Source of the DNA: Herbaspirillum sp. CF444
Lineage (GTDB): Bacteria; Pseudomonadota; Gammaproteobacteria; Burkholderiales; Burkholderiaceae_D
Assembly: GCF_000282135.1 (NCBI RefSeq)
Contig: NZ_AKJW01000018.1
Span: 275,756-339,755, forward strand
Length of the DNA: 64,000 nt
Reading direction: 5' to 3'
In this document: one piece after another, positions 8,993 through 18,534 of the stretch
How positions within the stretch are numbered: the stretch's first letter is position 1
Layout of the letters: each line of letters opens with the position of its first letter
Made by a program: the position numbers and the translations under genes
The notes under the pieces: generated by a model
What the model saw: only the letters and a program-made list of their open reading frames with translations
Told to the model about the DNA's origin: nothing
Database searches by the model: none

Positions 8993-10417
8993 CTACAGCC
9001 AGCGCGCCCACAGCCCGGCGCCGAATTCCTTCATGCGGTCGCTGATGGGGCGGTCTTTCCAGGCTTCGGGCGTGATCTCTTTCGATGCCGCAATGTCGCG
9101 GTCGAACATGGCCTGCATCTGGGCGCTGAATTGCGGACCCAGGATGACGGCGTTGATTTCCTGATTGTAGATGAAGCTGCGCCAGTCGAGGTTGGTGGAG
9201 CCGATGGTGGACCAGACGCCGTCGATCATGGCGGTCTTGGAATGCAGCAGCGCGTCCTGGCGTTCATAGATCCTGATGCCGCCTTCCAGCAGTTCTGCAT
9301 AGAACGAGCGCGATGCATACAGCACCAGCGCCGAGTCGCTCTTGCTCGGCAACACCAGGCGCACGTCGACGCCGCGCTTGACGGCGCTCTTCAAGGCTTC
9401 ACGCAGCTGCGGATCGGGAATGAAGTAGGCGTTGGTCAGGTAGACCCTGGATTCGGCATGCTGGATGGCCGAGATGAAGGTCGCATAGATCACGCTGTAC
9501 GGATCGTCGGGCGAGCTGCCGATGGCGCGCACGATGTCGTTGCCCTGATTGGCGATTTTCGGATAGTAGTTCTTCCTGGCAAGCGCCGGCCCATGCTGTT
9601 TTTCCCAGGTGTCGATGAACAGTTTCTGGAATTCGGCAACCACAGGGCCGTCCATGCGCACCTGGGTATCGCGCCAGGGCACTTTGTTTGGATTGTCCTC
9701 ATCCTTCGGCTTGCGCTTGCGGAACGATCCGCTGGAATACACGCTGCTGATGTTGATGCCCCCGACGAAGGCGATCTTGCCGTCGACGATCAGCAGTTTG
9801 CGGTGATCGCGTTGATTGACTTCCCATCCCTTGCGCGCCAGCGCGGGATTGACCGGATTGAATTCGAGCACCTGGATGCCGGCATCGGTCAATGGCTGGA
9901 AGAATTCGCGCGGGGTGTTCAGGGTGCCGACGCTGTCGTAGATCAGGTTGACCTGGACGCCGTGCTTCTGCTTGTCGATCAGCAGGTCGGCGAATTGCTT
10001 GCCGGTGTCGTCGTTTTCAAAGATATAGGTTTCCATGTTGATGTGGTCGCGCGCCTCGCGGATCGCCGCAAACATGGAGGCATAGGTGGCGGGGCCGTCG
10101 ATCAGCAGGGTGACCTTGTTGCCGGCCACCAGCGGCGAACCGGTGACGGCTTCCTCGACCGCGAGATGTTTTTCCAGGATCAGGTTGTCCTGGTTGTCTT
10201 GCTTGCCGTTCTTGAGCTTGTCGAGCGCCGCCTGGCTTTGTTCGGGCGTGAGGATGCCGCGCCCGCCCTTGATCTGTATGACCTTGGCCGGCTGGCTGTC
10301 CATGTCGGGCACGATGCGCGGCAGCGAGCCGCAGCCGGCCAGCAGCAGGGCCAGCAGCAGGCAGCCCGGGAGGAAGGAGCAATGGTCGATGATGTCTCTG
10401 AGGTTTTTTTGTTTCAT
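8993..10417 (-). CDS. Phospholipase D-family lipoprotein (cardiolipin synthase-like)
   Basis: 474 residues. The N-terminus is a lipoprotein signal: hydrophobic run then LLAGCGS, so Cys about 29 should be lipidated. Two PLD half-domains follow, each with an HxKxxxxD motif: HRKLLIVDGKIAFVGG and LHSKTAMIDGVWSTIGSTN. Together they form one active site for phosphatidyl transfer or phosphodiester hydrolysis. Cytoplasmic-membrane cardiolipin synthases have two N-terminal helices; here they are replaced by a lipobox, so the enzyme probably faces the periplasm. First gene of a two-gene unit with the exported protein. Exact substrate not visible. Confidence 0.9.
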   Translation of the reverse strand: MKQKNLRDIIDHCSFLPGCLLLALLLAGCGSLPRIVPDMDSQPAKVIQIKGGRGILTPEQSQAALDKLKNGKQDNQDNLILEKHLAVEEAVTGSPLVAGNKVTLLIDGPATYASMFAAIREARDHINMETYIFENDDTGKQFADLLIDKQKHGVQVNLIYDSVGTLNTPREFFQPLTDAGIQVLEFNPVNPALARKGWEVNQRDHRKLLIVDGKIAFVGGINISSVYSSGSFRKRKPKDEDNPNKVPWRDTQVRMDGPVVAEFQKLFIDTWEKQHGPALARKNYYPKIANQGNDIVRAIGSSPDDPYSVIYATFISAIQHAESRVYLTNAYFIPDPQLREALKSAVKRGVDVRLVLPSKSDSALVLYASRSFYAELLEGGIRIYERQDALLHSKTAMIDGVWSTIGSTNLDWRSFIYNQEINAVILGPQFSAQMQAMFDRDIAASKEITPEAWKDRPISDRMKEFGAGLWARWL

Positions 10418-10728
10418 CTTCGCTTATTCGGCAAGACGCGATGACCGGCCTGGTCGGGGTGGAAAGAACGCATCTCACGCCTATTGATGAAATGAGTTCT
10501 ACGATGACAAGTCGAGTATATGCCCAGTTTTTGCGTGCTTGCCGTCAACTGAGAGCGTTCCGGTCACGAATCGGCGGCGTCCTACAGCAAAAGGCGGCGA
10601 GTGCTGACACGCGTGTTGTAATGCGGTGCATTTTTATGACTTGTTTACTGGGAGTCTCGTTCTTTTTAGACGGGCTTTACGGCGGCGTGGCTAAGCTTGT
10701 TGCACCAAGACTAGACAACAGGATTGCT
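10418..10728. other. Divergent intergenic region
   Basis: 311 bases between the PLD lipoprotein gene (minus) and the small gene at 10729 (plus). An open frame from 10441 runs into the latter without a stop but shows no recognisable domain and no good start site, so I treat it as non-coding promoter DNA. Confidence 0.4.
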
Positions 10729-11115
10729 ATGTATCCGATGGTGTGGCGCAAGCGTTCATCGCTGGTGAACAGATTGCTTTTTCCGGAAACCTTGCCGGTT
10801 TTTTCATCCGCGCCGCAGAAGGCGCCCGTGTTGCGCATGCCCGTCTTGCCCGGGCGACCCTCGTTGCCGAAGCAGCGCGAGCGCATGATGCAGATTACGG
10901 TGGAAAGGGAAGATGTCACGCGCCTGCGGCAGGTGGTGATGCAAAGCTGCGGCCATTGCGTGTGCTTCATGCGCATGTCGCCGCTGGATCATGCGCGCCG
11001 CATGCAGCTGTGCCTGTGCGTGGAAGCCGGCGCGGTGCCGATGGTGATGGATGCCGTGATGTGGGCACTGCCGCAGGCGGAATTCAGCCTGCGGCAGGCA
11101 AAGGCAGAAGTTTAG
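10729..11115 (+). CDS. Hypothetical protein with Cys/Met-rich C-terminal half
   Basis: 128 residues if started at the ATG at 10729; earlier in-frame starts back to 10441 exist. The N-terminal part is basic and proline-rich and looks disordered. The last 65 residues read like a small alpha/beta domain (MMQITVEREDVTRLRQVVMQSCGHCVCFMRM...), with CGHCVCF near its middle. No known family recognised. It ends 7 bases before the convergent reductase gene. Coding is likely because the frame is long and ends cleanly, but the start is unsure. Confidence 0.5.
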   Translation: MYPMVWRKRSSLVNRLLFPETLPVFSSAPQKAPVLRMPVLPGRPSLPKQRERMMQITVEREDVTRLRQVVMQSCGHCVCFMRMSPLDHARRMQLCLCVEAGAVPMVMDAVMWALPQAEFSLRQAKAEV

Positions 11116-11122
11116 CAGACGC

Positions 11123-13759
11123 TTAGTAAACGTCCCTGCGGTAGCGGCCTTGCGCAATGAGATCGTCCAGCGCCGCTTCGCCAAGGATGTCGGCAAGCGC
11201 CGCGTCCACGCCGGCAGCCATGCCGTCGAGGCTGCCGCAGACGTACAGCACGGCGCCTTCTTCTATCCATGCGATGAGCATGTCGGCGGCCTGGCGCAGC
11301 TTGTCCTGCACGTAGACGCGTTCGGCCTGGTCGCGCGAGAAGGCCAGATCGACGCGGCTGAGCATGTCGGCCTGCATCCATTGTTCGATCTCTGCGCGAT
11401 AGAGGAAGTCGTGTTCGCGTTTGCGTTCGCCGAACAGCAGCCAGTTGCGGCGCAGGCCGAGTTGCACGCGTGCGCGCAGATGGCTGCGCAGGCCGGCGAG
11501 GCCGGAGCCGTTGCCGATGAAGATGGCCGGGACCGCTTCCGGCGCCAGCGAGAAGCTGCCGTTTTCCAGCAGGCGCATGTCGATGGCGCTGCCCGGCGGC
11601 GCGTACTCGGTCAGCCAGCCGGAGGCGATGCCGAGACCGTCTTCATGCACCGCTTGGCGCACCAGCAAGTGCACGCGGCCATCCGCTGGAATCGACGCGA
11701 CGGAGTACTTGCGTGAGGCCAGCGCCTGCAAGCCATCGCTCAATCCTTGCGCCGTGATGCCGGAAGGCAAGTTGCCCGTCGCAGGTAATACGCTGCGTGC
11801 AAGCGCATCTGCCAGCGTACGCGCCGTGCCTTGATGCTGCACCTCGGTCTTGCCGTCGAGCGCAGTGCGCGAGAGGAACAGCGCGACGCGATCGTCGGCG
11901 TGGCGCGGCAGGACTTCCACGAGCGCGCCGGATTGCCAGTTCAGCGCGCGCGCCGAGGGCGCATCGAACTCCAGATGATAGATACCGTGGCCGCAGCTGC
12001 CGGCGTTGAGCAGCGTGCGTGTGCGCAGCGTCCAGGCGCCGTAGGCGGCATCCGTTGCCGGTGCGGCGATTTCCTCTTCCAGCGGCGCGCCGCCGGTCAG
12101 TGCGCTCAACTCGTGCTGCCACTTGGCCATGCCGGCTGCGGCGTTGTCGTCGACTTCGATCATCGGGAAGAACGCCTCGGCGCCCTGGTTGCGCAGCCAG
12201 TGATCGAGCGTGTGGCCGAAGCCGCAGAATTTTTCATAGTGACGATCGCCCAGCGCCAGCATGCCGTATCTGACATGGCCCAGGGTGCTGCCTTGCTGGT
12301 GCGCCAGTTGTTTGGCAAAGCGGCGCGCACTGTCGGGCGGTTCGCCTTCGCCGAAGGTACTGACCACGAACAGCACGCGGTGGAAATGGCGCAGCCGTTC
12401 GGGGTCCAGCGTCGCCAGCGATTGCACGACGACGGCGACGCCGGCTTTTTGCAATGCGGCTGCCGTGTGCAGGGCGATGCGTTCGGCCTGGCCGGCTTGC
12501 GTGGCGTAGGCCAGCAGGACGGCTTCCTTGTTGTCGTTTTGCGCACCGGTTGAAGCGGCAGTCTTGCTCTGGTCGAGCAGCGCGCGTTCGGCGCGGACGG
12601 CGCGCTTTTTGCGGCGGCGGTCGAGGTATAGCATCCAGCCGGTGATGCCGAACAGCGGCATGATCAGCGCGGCGATCGTCATGACGATGCGGCCCGGCAA
12701 GCCGAAGTAGGTGCCCATGTGCAGCGGATAGATCGCGCCGATGAAGAGGCCGCCCGTACTCTTGTCGGCGAAGCGCTCGTTGAGCTTGATCTCGCCGGTC
12801 TGCGGCAATACGTTCAGGCGATTGCGCGCGCGTTCGTGCGAGGCGTCGGGCAACAGGTAGTTGAACTGGACCGGCTGCGTGGCTTTTTCAGGCAGACGCA
12901 TGCTGACCAGCGTGTAGTTGCCGGCTTCGCCCAGGAAGGTGGTCCAGGCCAGCGTAACGTCGAGCGGTGCAGATTCGCTCTTTTCGGCCTGGTCTTTTTC
13001 CTTGTCCTTCTCCATGTTCATGCCCATGCCTTTGGGCTTGTCGCGTTTGGCGCCTTTGGGTTGCTGCGCACGCACCGGCGTCTCCTGTCCGGCCAGGCTG
13101 TTGACGCCGGACTTGAACCAGTCGAACGCCCAATACATGCCGGTGGTCGTGAAGATCACGTACATCACCAGCGCCCAGGTGCCGATTACCGAGTGCAGGT
13201 TCCACAGGAAAGAGCGGCCGGTGAGGCCGAAATCGAGCCTGAACCAGGCGCGCCAGTTCAGCGCGCGGCGCGGCCAGCGCATGTACAGGCCCGACAGCGC
13301 CAGCACCAGCAGGCACATCGACAGACTGCCGGCGACGATCTTGCCGTTGTCGACCGGCAGCAGCAGCCAGCGGTGGAAGCGTTCGATGAACTCGAAGAAA
13401 TCGTTGCCCGACAACGGCGGCAGCAAGGCGCCGGTATAAGGATCGGCGTAACGCATTTCGCCGCGGCGCACGCCCGGCGGCGGTGCAAAGTTGATGCGGG
13501 CGGAAGCGCCCGGTTCGGTGAACAGCGTCAGGTTGGCGACGCGCTCATGCGGGACGTCGGCGCGCAGGCGTTCCAGAATCTGTTGCGGCGCCAGCACCGC
13601 TTGCTGACGTACGGCAACATGGACGATGCCGGGATTGAGCCAGTCGGTAATTTCTTCACGGAAAGACAGGATGGCGCCGGACACGCCGATCGCCATCAGA
13701 ACAGTACCGGCGGTAATGCCGATGAACCAGTGCACCTGGAACCAGATTTTCTTGAACAT
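11123..13759 (-). CDS. PepSY-TM / flavodoxin / ferredoxin-NADP reductase fusion
   Basis: 878 residues. Residues 1 to about 390 form a PepSY-associated membrane domain with at least four helices (WFIGITAGTVLMAIGVSG..., GSLSMCLLVLALSGLYMRW, the HSVIGTWALVMYVIF region, MTIAALIMPLFGITGWML) and a Lys-rich loop around 245-265. A flavodoxin domain follows (LLAYATQAGQAERIA, STFGEGEPP), then a sulfite-reductase-type FAD domain and an NAD(P)-binding end (IFIGNGSGLAGLRSHL, YVCGSLDGMA). Such fusions are thought to move electrons from NADPH across the membrane, often to reduce ferric siderophores. A Fur-like site lies upstream, which supports an iron role. Substrate is inferred. Confidence 0.88.
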   Translation of the reverse strand: MFKKIWFQVHWFIGITAGTVLMAIGVSGAILSFREEITDWLNPGIVHVAVRQQAVLAPQQILERLRADVPHERVANLTLFTEPGASARINFAPPPGVRRGEMRYADPYTGALLPPLSGNDFFEFIERFHRWLLLPVDNGKIVAGSLSMCLLVLALSGLYMRWPRRALNWRAWFRLDFGLTGRSFLWNLHSVIGTWALVMYVIFTTTGMYWAFDWFKSGVNSLAGQETPVRAQQPKGAKRDKPKGMGMNMEKDKEKDQAEKSESAPLDVTLAWTTFLGEAGNYTLVSMRLPEKATQPVQFNYLLPDASHERARNRLNVLPQTGEIKLNERFADKSTGGLFIGAIYPLHMGTYFGLPGRIVMTIAALIMPLFGITGWMLYLDRRRKKRAVRAERALLDQSKTAASTGAQNDNKEAVLLAYATQAGQAERIALHTAAALQKAGVAVVVQSLATLDPERLRHFHRVLFVVSTFGEGEPPDSARRFAKQLAHQQGSTLGHVRYGMLALGDRHYEKFCGFGHTLDHWLRNQGAEAFFPMIEVDDNAAAGMAKWQHELSALTGGAPLEEEIAAPATDAAYGAWTLRTRTLLNAGSCGHGIYHLEFDAPSARALNWQSGALVEVLPRHADDRVALFLSRTALDGKTEVQHQGTARTLADALARSVLPATGNLPSGITAQGLSDGLQALASRKYSVASIPADGRVHLLVRQAVHEDGLGIASGWLTEYAPPGSAIDMRLLENGSFSLAPEAVPAIFIGNGSGLAGLRSHLRARVQLGLRRNWLLFGERKREHDFLYRAEIEQWMQADMLSRVDLAFSRDQAERVYVQDKLRQAADMLIAWIEEGAVLYVCGSLDGMAAGVDAALADILGEAALDDLIAQGRYRRDVY

Positions 13760-13840
13760 GTTTTTTCTCTTATTGGCCGGCAGCGAGGAAACCAGCGAGC
13801 GGAAGGCGTTTTGCTAAAGCGCTCTATTATAAATGATCAA

Positions 13841-13859
13841 GGGAATGAGAATTATTCCT
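13841..13859 (-). promoter_or_regulatory. Fur-box-like site
   Basis: Matches the 19-bp Fur consensus GATAATGATAATCATTATC at 12 of 19 positions, with the core AATGAGAATTATT. It sits 82 bases upstream of the PepSY reductase start, in the 131-base gap behind the MFS gene, as expected for iron-repressed expression. Confidence 0.5.
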
Positions 13860-13890
13860 GAATGTATCCGGTAGGTTGCAAATGGCCGTT

Positions 13891-15048
13891 TCAGGCGCGT
13901 GCCGTGTCTTTTTGCAACACCATGCTGGCCAGAATCATGGCGGCGACCAGCAAAGCCACCGGCAGCAGCCCGTCATGCAGGAGGAAGCCGGCGATCTGCG
14001 TGCCGATGCCCGACAGCGTCAACGCGAGGAACATCAGGAATCCCGACGCCAGGCTGGTCAGCGACTTCGGCACCGACAGCGCACGCGTGACGGTCGAGGG
14101 GCCGCGCAGGCCGAGACCGCCGCAGAACAGCATCCAGCACGCGATCAGCGGAGCGACGTGGCGCACGTCCAGCAGGCCCAGCGCGATCAGTCCGGCCACC
14201 GAGAACAGTTGGACGATGGCGCCCGCTTTCATCAGTTTGTAGGTGCCGCAACGATGCGCCATGGCGCCGGCGCGCGAGGCGGCGACGATGAAGGACGAGA
14301 CGCCGCAGACTTGCATCAATGCAAAGATGGCGGGACCGCGTCCGCTCCATTGTTCGATCAGATGCGGCGCGCTGGCGACGAAGGTCACCAGCGCGCCGAA
14401 GGTCAGCCCGTAGACCGTGGCGTCGCGCAGGAAGGCGCGGTTTTGCAACAGGGCGGGGTAGCTGACGGTTTCATCGGGCGCATGCAGCACTTGCCGCCCC
14501 GGCACCAGCGCCAGGATGAACGGCAGCAGGATCAGCGCCAGCACCGCCACCAGCCAGAAGTTGCCGCGCCAGCCCGACACCAGCAGGATGCCGGTGCCGA
14601 TGACCGGCGCAATCGCCGGGATGATGGACTCTGCAATGCTGACCCACGAAATCGCGCGCACCGCGTCGGCGTCGGTGAAGCGCCGCCGCAACAACACCGG
14701 CACCACCACCGTCGCCGCGCCTGCGCCGACACCCTGGATGGTGCGATAGACGATCAGCGCGTCGACATCCGCAGCCAAGGCGCAGGCCACGCCGGTCGCC
14801 GCCAGCAAGGCGATTCCGGCCAGCAGGGTATTGCGCATGCCGAGTTTGTCGGCGACGGCGCCCCAGAACAATTGCGACAAGGCCAGCGCGATCATGAAAG
14901 AAGAAATCGTCGCCTGCACGGTCGGCACGTCGCTGCCGAGATCGTGGGCGAGATGCGGCAGTGCAGGGAGGTACAGGTCGGTCGCGAGCATGCCGACGCC
15001 GGTCAGCGCGGCCAGAGGGATGATTTGCAGCAAGGGAGGACGGGACAT
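13891..15048 (-). CDS. MFS multidrug exporter, Bcr/CflA type
   Basis: 385 residues from the ATG at 15048, with a typical 12-helix MFS pattern. The Bcr/CflA signature is visible near the N-terminus (ATDLYLPALP in helix 1, WGAVADKLGMRNTLLAG in loop 2-3, YRTIQGVGAGAATVV in helix 4). Members are drug/proton antiporters in the inner membrane. It lies upstream of the reductase gene on the same strand but with a 131-base gap carrying a Fur-like site, so probably separate. Substrate unknown. Confidence 0.88.
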   Translation of the reverse strand: MSRPPLLQIIPLAALTGVGMLATDLYLPALPHLAHDLGSDVPTVQATISSFMIALALSQLFWGAVADKLGMRNTLLAGIALLAATGVACALAADVDALIVYRTIQGVGAGAATVVVPVLLRRRFTDADAVRAISWVSIAESIIPAIAPVIGTGILLVSGWRGNFWLVAVLALILLPFILALVPGRQVLHAPDETVSYPALLQNRAFLRDATVYGLTFGALVTFVASAPHLIEQWSGRGPAIFALMQVCGVSSFIVAASRAGAMAHRCGTYKLMKAGAIVQLFSVAGLIALGLLDVRHVAPLIACWMLFCGGLGLRGPSTVTRALSVPKSLTSLASGFLMFLALTLSGIGTQIAGFLLHDGLLPVALLVAAMILASMVLQKDTARA

Positions 15049-15239
15049 CAATGAAACTCAATCAGGCATCAGGCTCTTGGCATGGAAACATGCAGAGCGC
15101 ATAACAAGGTGAAAAAAGCGGAGTGCGGTCCCTGATCGTGCAAGTGTTTTGCCATGACAGGCGGATATTGCGGGAGACGCGACTCGAAGAAGGCAGATGA
15201 TACCACCTGCCTTCTTTTACTCTTGCCGTTCGGGAGGAC

Positions 15240-16103
15240 TCACTTGCCGATCATGGCGATGATGGTGCGCGCCAGATCGCAGTTGCCGTCGGCCAGCTTG
15301 TCGATGACATCCAAGTGATGGCCGTCCGCCAGCTTCACTTGCTGCACCGGAAAACCGGCGGCGTGCAGGGCCAGCGCGTAGGCGTTTTTTTGCCGGTGGA
15401 ACTCCGCCGATTCCGCGCCTCCCGCCGTCAGGATCACGCGCATCGGCGCCGTCGGCAAATGGTGCAGCGGACTGTACTGGCCGACCTGTGTCGCATCCAG
15501 CTGCAGGGTCTCGTTGAGATAACACAGGCGTATCGGTTCCAGGTCGTAAAGACCGCTGACGCCGCACAGGCCTTTGATCGCGTCCGCGGGAAGACCGGCG
15601 CGGTGCCAGTCGGTGCTTGCCAGCTCCGCCGCCAGGTGGCCGCCGGCGGAATGCCCCACCACGTGAATGCGCTCGGCATCGAAGCCGAACGCCGCCGCTT
15701 GCCGGTACAGCCAGCCGAAGGCCGCACGCACGTCGGCGACGATTTCAGGGATGTCGACTTCCGGCGCCAGGCGATAGTTGATCATGGCCACGGCGATGCC
15801 GGCTTGCCGGTAAGCCTCGGCGAGATGGCTGAAGTCGTTCTTGTCGAGCGAGCGCCAGTAGCCGCCGTGCACGAAAACGAGCAGCGGCGCATCGGCCTCG
15901 GCGACCGGGAAATAATCCAGGGTTTGCAGCCGGTGCGTGCCGTAGTGCAGATTGCTGCGCATGGGCGGCAGGCGGCTCAGTTGTCGGCGATAGTCGCCTG
16001 CCTGCTGGTTCCAGCGGTCGAAGATGTCCTGAAAACGCGGTATGCCGGCGCGCACATTGTATTGACGGTCGAGTTGTTCGCGGTCGTAGTGGAGGTAATG
16101 CAT
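15240..16103 (-). CDS. Alpha/beta hydrolase, arylformamidase-like
   Basis: 287 residues from the ATG at 16103, preceded by AGGAGA. Oxyanion motif VFVHGGYW and nucleophile elbow VVGHSAGGH; late His in DGHHLDVID. HGGYW is typical of kynurenine formamidase (AFMID-like) and related carboxylesterases. It is the second gene of a unit headed by the LysR regulator (19-base gap) and backs onto the homogentisate operon, so it might hydrolyse an aromatic ester or amide feeding that route. That link is inferred from position only. Cytoplasmic, no signal peptide. Confidence 0.83.
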   Translation of the reverse strand: MHYLHYDREQLDRQYNVRAGIPRFQDIFDRWNQQAGDYRRQLSRLPPMRSNLHYGTHRLQTLDYFPVAEADAPLLVFVHGGYWRSLDKNDFSHLAEAYRQAGIAVAMINYRLAPEVDIPEIVADVRAAFGWLYRQAAAFGFDAERIHVVGHSAGGHLAAELASTDWHRAGLPADAIKGLCGVSGLYDLEPIRLCYLNETLQLDATQVGQYSPLHHLPTAPMRVILTAGGAESAEFHRQKNAYALALHAAGFPVQQVKLADGHHLDVIDKLADGNCDLARTIIAMIGK

Positions 16104-16122
16104 CGTTGCGTCTCCTATATTC

Positions 16123-17049
16123 TCATTCGGCAAAATGCTCCGAGATGAAGCCGCGCAGCCATTGATTGCCTTCGTCCTGATTGAAGCGGCGGTGCCAGAA
16201 GATGTTGGTTTGCAAGGACGGCAGTCGCAGCGGCGGACGAATGTATTGTAGGTTGAACGGCTGCGCGGCGCTTTCGGCCAGCTTTTGCGGGACAGTGACG
16301 ATCAGGTCGGTGGTGCTGACGATGTAAGGCACGGCGGTGAAGTGCGGCACGCGAAAGTGCACGTTCGGTCGGATGCCGGCTTTTTCCAGGTTCTGGTTGA
16401 TGCGGTCGTAGGGACTTTCCAGCGAGGACACCACCAGATGCCGTGCCGCCAGGAATTCCCTGATGGTGGTTTTTTTGTCTGCCAGCGGATGCCCTTGCCG
16501 AAACATGCTGACGTAGTTCTGGCGAAACAGGCGGCGCTGATACAAGGCGCCGGACACATTGTCGAAAGCGCCGATGGCGAGATCGACGCGACCCGATTCC
16601 ATCTCGGTCTTCAGGTCGATCGCGCCGGCGCGCACCGTGCTGATCTGGATGCCCGGCGCCAGGCGGCTGCATTGTTCGATCAGCACCGGCATGAAGTACA
16701 CCTCGCCGACGTCGGTCATGGCGATCGTGAAATGGCGCTCGCTGGTCTCCGGCGAAAAGGCTTCCTGCCGGTTCAGCGCCTTGGACACATGGATCAGCGC
16801 CGACGCCACCGGCTCGGCCAGTTGCTGGGCGAACGGCGTCGGCTGCATGCCTTGCGCCGTGCGTACGAAGAGTGCATCGCCGAAGGTGCGGCGCAGGCGC
16901 GCCAGCGCATTGCTGACCGCCGGCTGCGACAGGTTGAGGCGGCGCGCCACGGAAGAGATCTGGCGGTCCTGGAAGACTTCCTGAAACACCACCAGCAAAT
17001 TGAGGTCGATATCTTTGGGCTCGATCATGCTCATCCAACCATTATTCAT
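16123..17049 (-). CDS. LysR-family regulator next to the homogentisate operon
   Basis: 308 residues from the ATG at 17049; ATGs at 17034 and 17028 are also possible. N-terminal winged helix with SSVARRLNLSQPAVSNALARLR, then a periplasmic-binding-protein-like effector domain. The DNA-binding helix resembles the NahR/NodD branch, which often senses aromatic acids. It is divergent from the transporter-hmgA-fahA-maiA unit with a 137-base shared region, so it is the likely regulator of that operon. Effector unknown. Confidence 0.87.
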   Translation of the reverse strand: MNNGWMSMIEPKDIDLNLLVVFQEVFQDRQISSVARRLNLSQPAVSNALARLRRTFGDALFVRTAQGMQPTPFAQQLAEPVASALIHVSKALNRQEAFSPETSERHFTIAMTDVGEVYFMPVLIEQCSRLAPGIQISTVRAGAIDLKTEMESGRVDLAIGAFDNVSGALYQRRLFRQNYVSMFRQGHPLADKKTTIREFLAARHLVVSSLESPYDRINQNLEKAGIRPNVHFRVPHFTAVPYIVSTTDLIVTVPQKLAESAAQPFNLQYIRPPLRLPSLQTNIFWHRRFNQDEGNQWLRGFISEHFAE

Positions 17050-17186
17050 ATTATCAATGAGCTACATTTTCCCATTTATATCGTAAAAGTCGGATCATTG
17101 CATCATTCATAAAAAACGCGGCGTCGCTCGACAAGTTGTCATGCCGGCAAGCCGCGTAAATCCACAACCAATCAGGAGGAGCACAG

Positions 17187-18503
17187 ATGCAATCTGACGT
17201 GATCAATGTCGACCAGGTCGTCGAGCAGAGCCGTTTCGGCACGTTTCAATTCGGGCTGTTGCTGTTGTGCGGCCTGTGCCTGATCATCGACGGTTTCGAT
17301 ATCCAGGCCATGGGCTATGTCGCGCCGGCCATCATCGGCGACTGGCATGTCAACAAGGCCAGCCTCGGTCCGGTGTTCGGCGCGGGTCTGTTCGGCATGT
17401 TGCTCGGCTCGCTGGTGCTCACGCCCGTGGGCGACAAGTACGGGCGCCGTCCTGTCCTGATCGTTTCCACTTTCTTCTTTGCCATCTGCATGCTGCTGAC
17501 CACGCGCGTGCAGAGCATCGACGAGTTGCTGGTGCTGCGCTTCATCACCGGCTTCGGCCTCGGCAGCATCATGCCCAATGCGATGGCGCTGGTCGGCGAG
17601 TTCAGTCCCAACAGCAAACGCGTGACGCGCATGATGCTGGTGTCGTGCGGATTCACGGTCGGCGCGGCGGTGGGCGGCTTCGTCAGTGCAGCGCTGATCC
17701 CGGCTTTCGGCTGGCGCTCGGTGTTTCTGGTCGGCGGCCTGATTCCGGCGGCGCTCGGCGTGGCGATGCTGCTCTGGTTGCCGGAATCGATACAGTTCCT
17801 GGTGCTGCGCAAACGGCCGATGTCGCAGGTCGCGCGCTGGCTCAACAAGGTACAGCCGGGTTTGCACGTCAATGACGCCAGCACCGTGGTGGTCAAGGAA
17901 ACCAGGAACGACGGCATGCCGGTGGCGGAGCTGTTCCGCGATGGCCGCGCCGGCGTCACCGTGCTGCTGTGGCTGATCAGCTTCATGAATCTGATCAACC
18001 TGTATTTTTTGTCCAACTGGCTGCCGACGCTGATCAAGGATGCGGGTTATTCGACCGGCACCGCGGTGCTGATCGGTACTTCGCTGCAAGTCGGCGGCAT
18101 CGTCGGCACGCTGACGCTGGGCTGGTTCATCAATCGCTTCGGTTTTACCAAAGTGCTGGGCAGCTGCTTCGTTGTCGCCTGCGTGTTCATTGCATTGATC
18201 GGCCATGTGGCGACGATGCCGGTGCTGCTGTTCGTCAGCGTGGTGGTGGCCGGTTTCTGCGTGGTGGGCGGTCAGCCGGCGGTCAATGCGCTGGCCGGGA
18301 CTTTCTATCCGACCCAGTTGCGCTCGACCGGCATCGGCTGGGCGCTGGGTATCGGTCGCATCGGTTCGGTGCTGGGACCGGTGATCGGCGGCCAACTGAT
18401 TGCCATGCAATGGGCCAACAGTTCCTTGTTCGTGGCGGCAGCCGTGCCGGCGATCATTTCGGCGCTGATGGTGGCGCGCCTGCATTGGTATCGGCCGCAG
18501 TAA
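17187..18503 (+). CDS. Aromatic acid:H+ symporter (AAHS family MFS)
   Basis: 438 residues, ATG at 17187 with AGGAGGA seven bases upstream. Twelve predicted helices. The AAHS signature is present in helix 1 (DGFDIQAMGYVAP) and the loop 2-3 motif follows (PVGDKYGRRPVLI). AAHS members such as PcaK and MhpT import protonated aromatic acids. As first gene of the homogentisate operon it may import homogentisate, a hydroxyphenylacetate or a related acid. The family is clear; the substrate is inferred from neighbours. Confidence 0.88.
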   Translation: MQSDVINVDQVVEQSRFGTFQFGLLLLCGLCLIIDGFDIQAMGYVAPAIIGDWHVNKASLGPVFGAGLFGMLLGSLVLTPVGDKYGRRPVLIVSTFFFAICMLLTTRVQSIDELLVLRFITGFGLGSIMPNAMALVGEFSPNSKRVTRMMLVSCGFTVGAAVGGFVSAALIPAFGWRSVFLVGGLIPAALGVAMLLWLPESIQFLVLRKRPMSQVARWLNKVQPGLHVNDASTVVVKETRNDGMPVAELFRDGRAGVTVLLWLISFMNLINLYFLSNWLPTLIKDAGYSTGTAVLIGTSLQVGGIVGTLTLGWFINRFGFTKVLGSCFVVACVFIALIGHVATMPVLLFVSVVVAGFCVVGGQPAVNALAGTFYPTQLRSTGIGWALGIGRIGSVLGPVIGGQLIAMQWANSSLFVAAAVPAIISALMVARLHWYRPQ

Positions 18504-18534
18504 TTTTCAGATTTTGTTTTGAGAAGGGCTCATC

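Noticed and set aside
10441..10728. N-terminal extension of the hypothetical gene at 10729
   Set aside because: Open frame but no ribosome site at the upstream starts and no recognisable domain; it also covers the expected divergent promoter.
15189..15214. Terminator from the GAAGGCAG / CTGCCTTC hairpin
   Set aside because: The T-run is on the plus strand while both flanking genes are on the minus strand; the minus side has no T-run.
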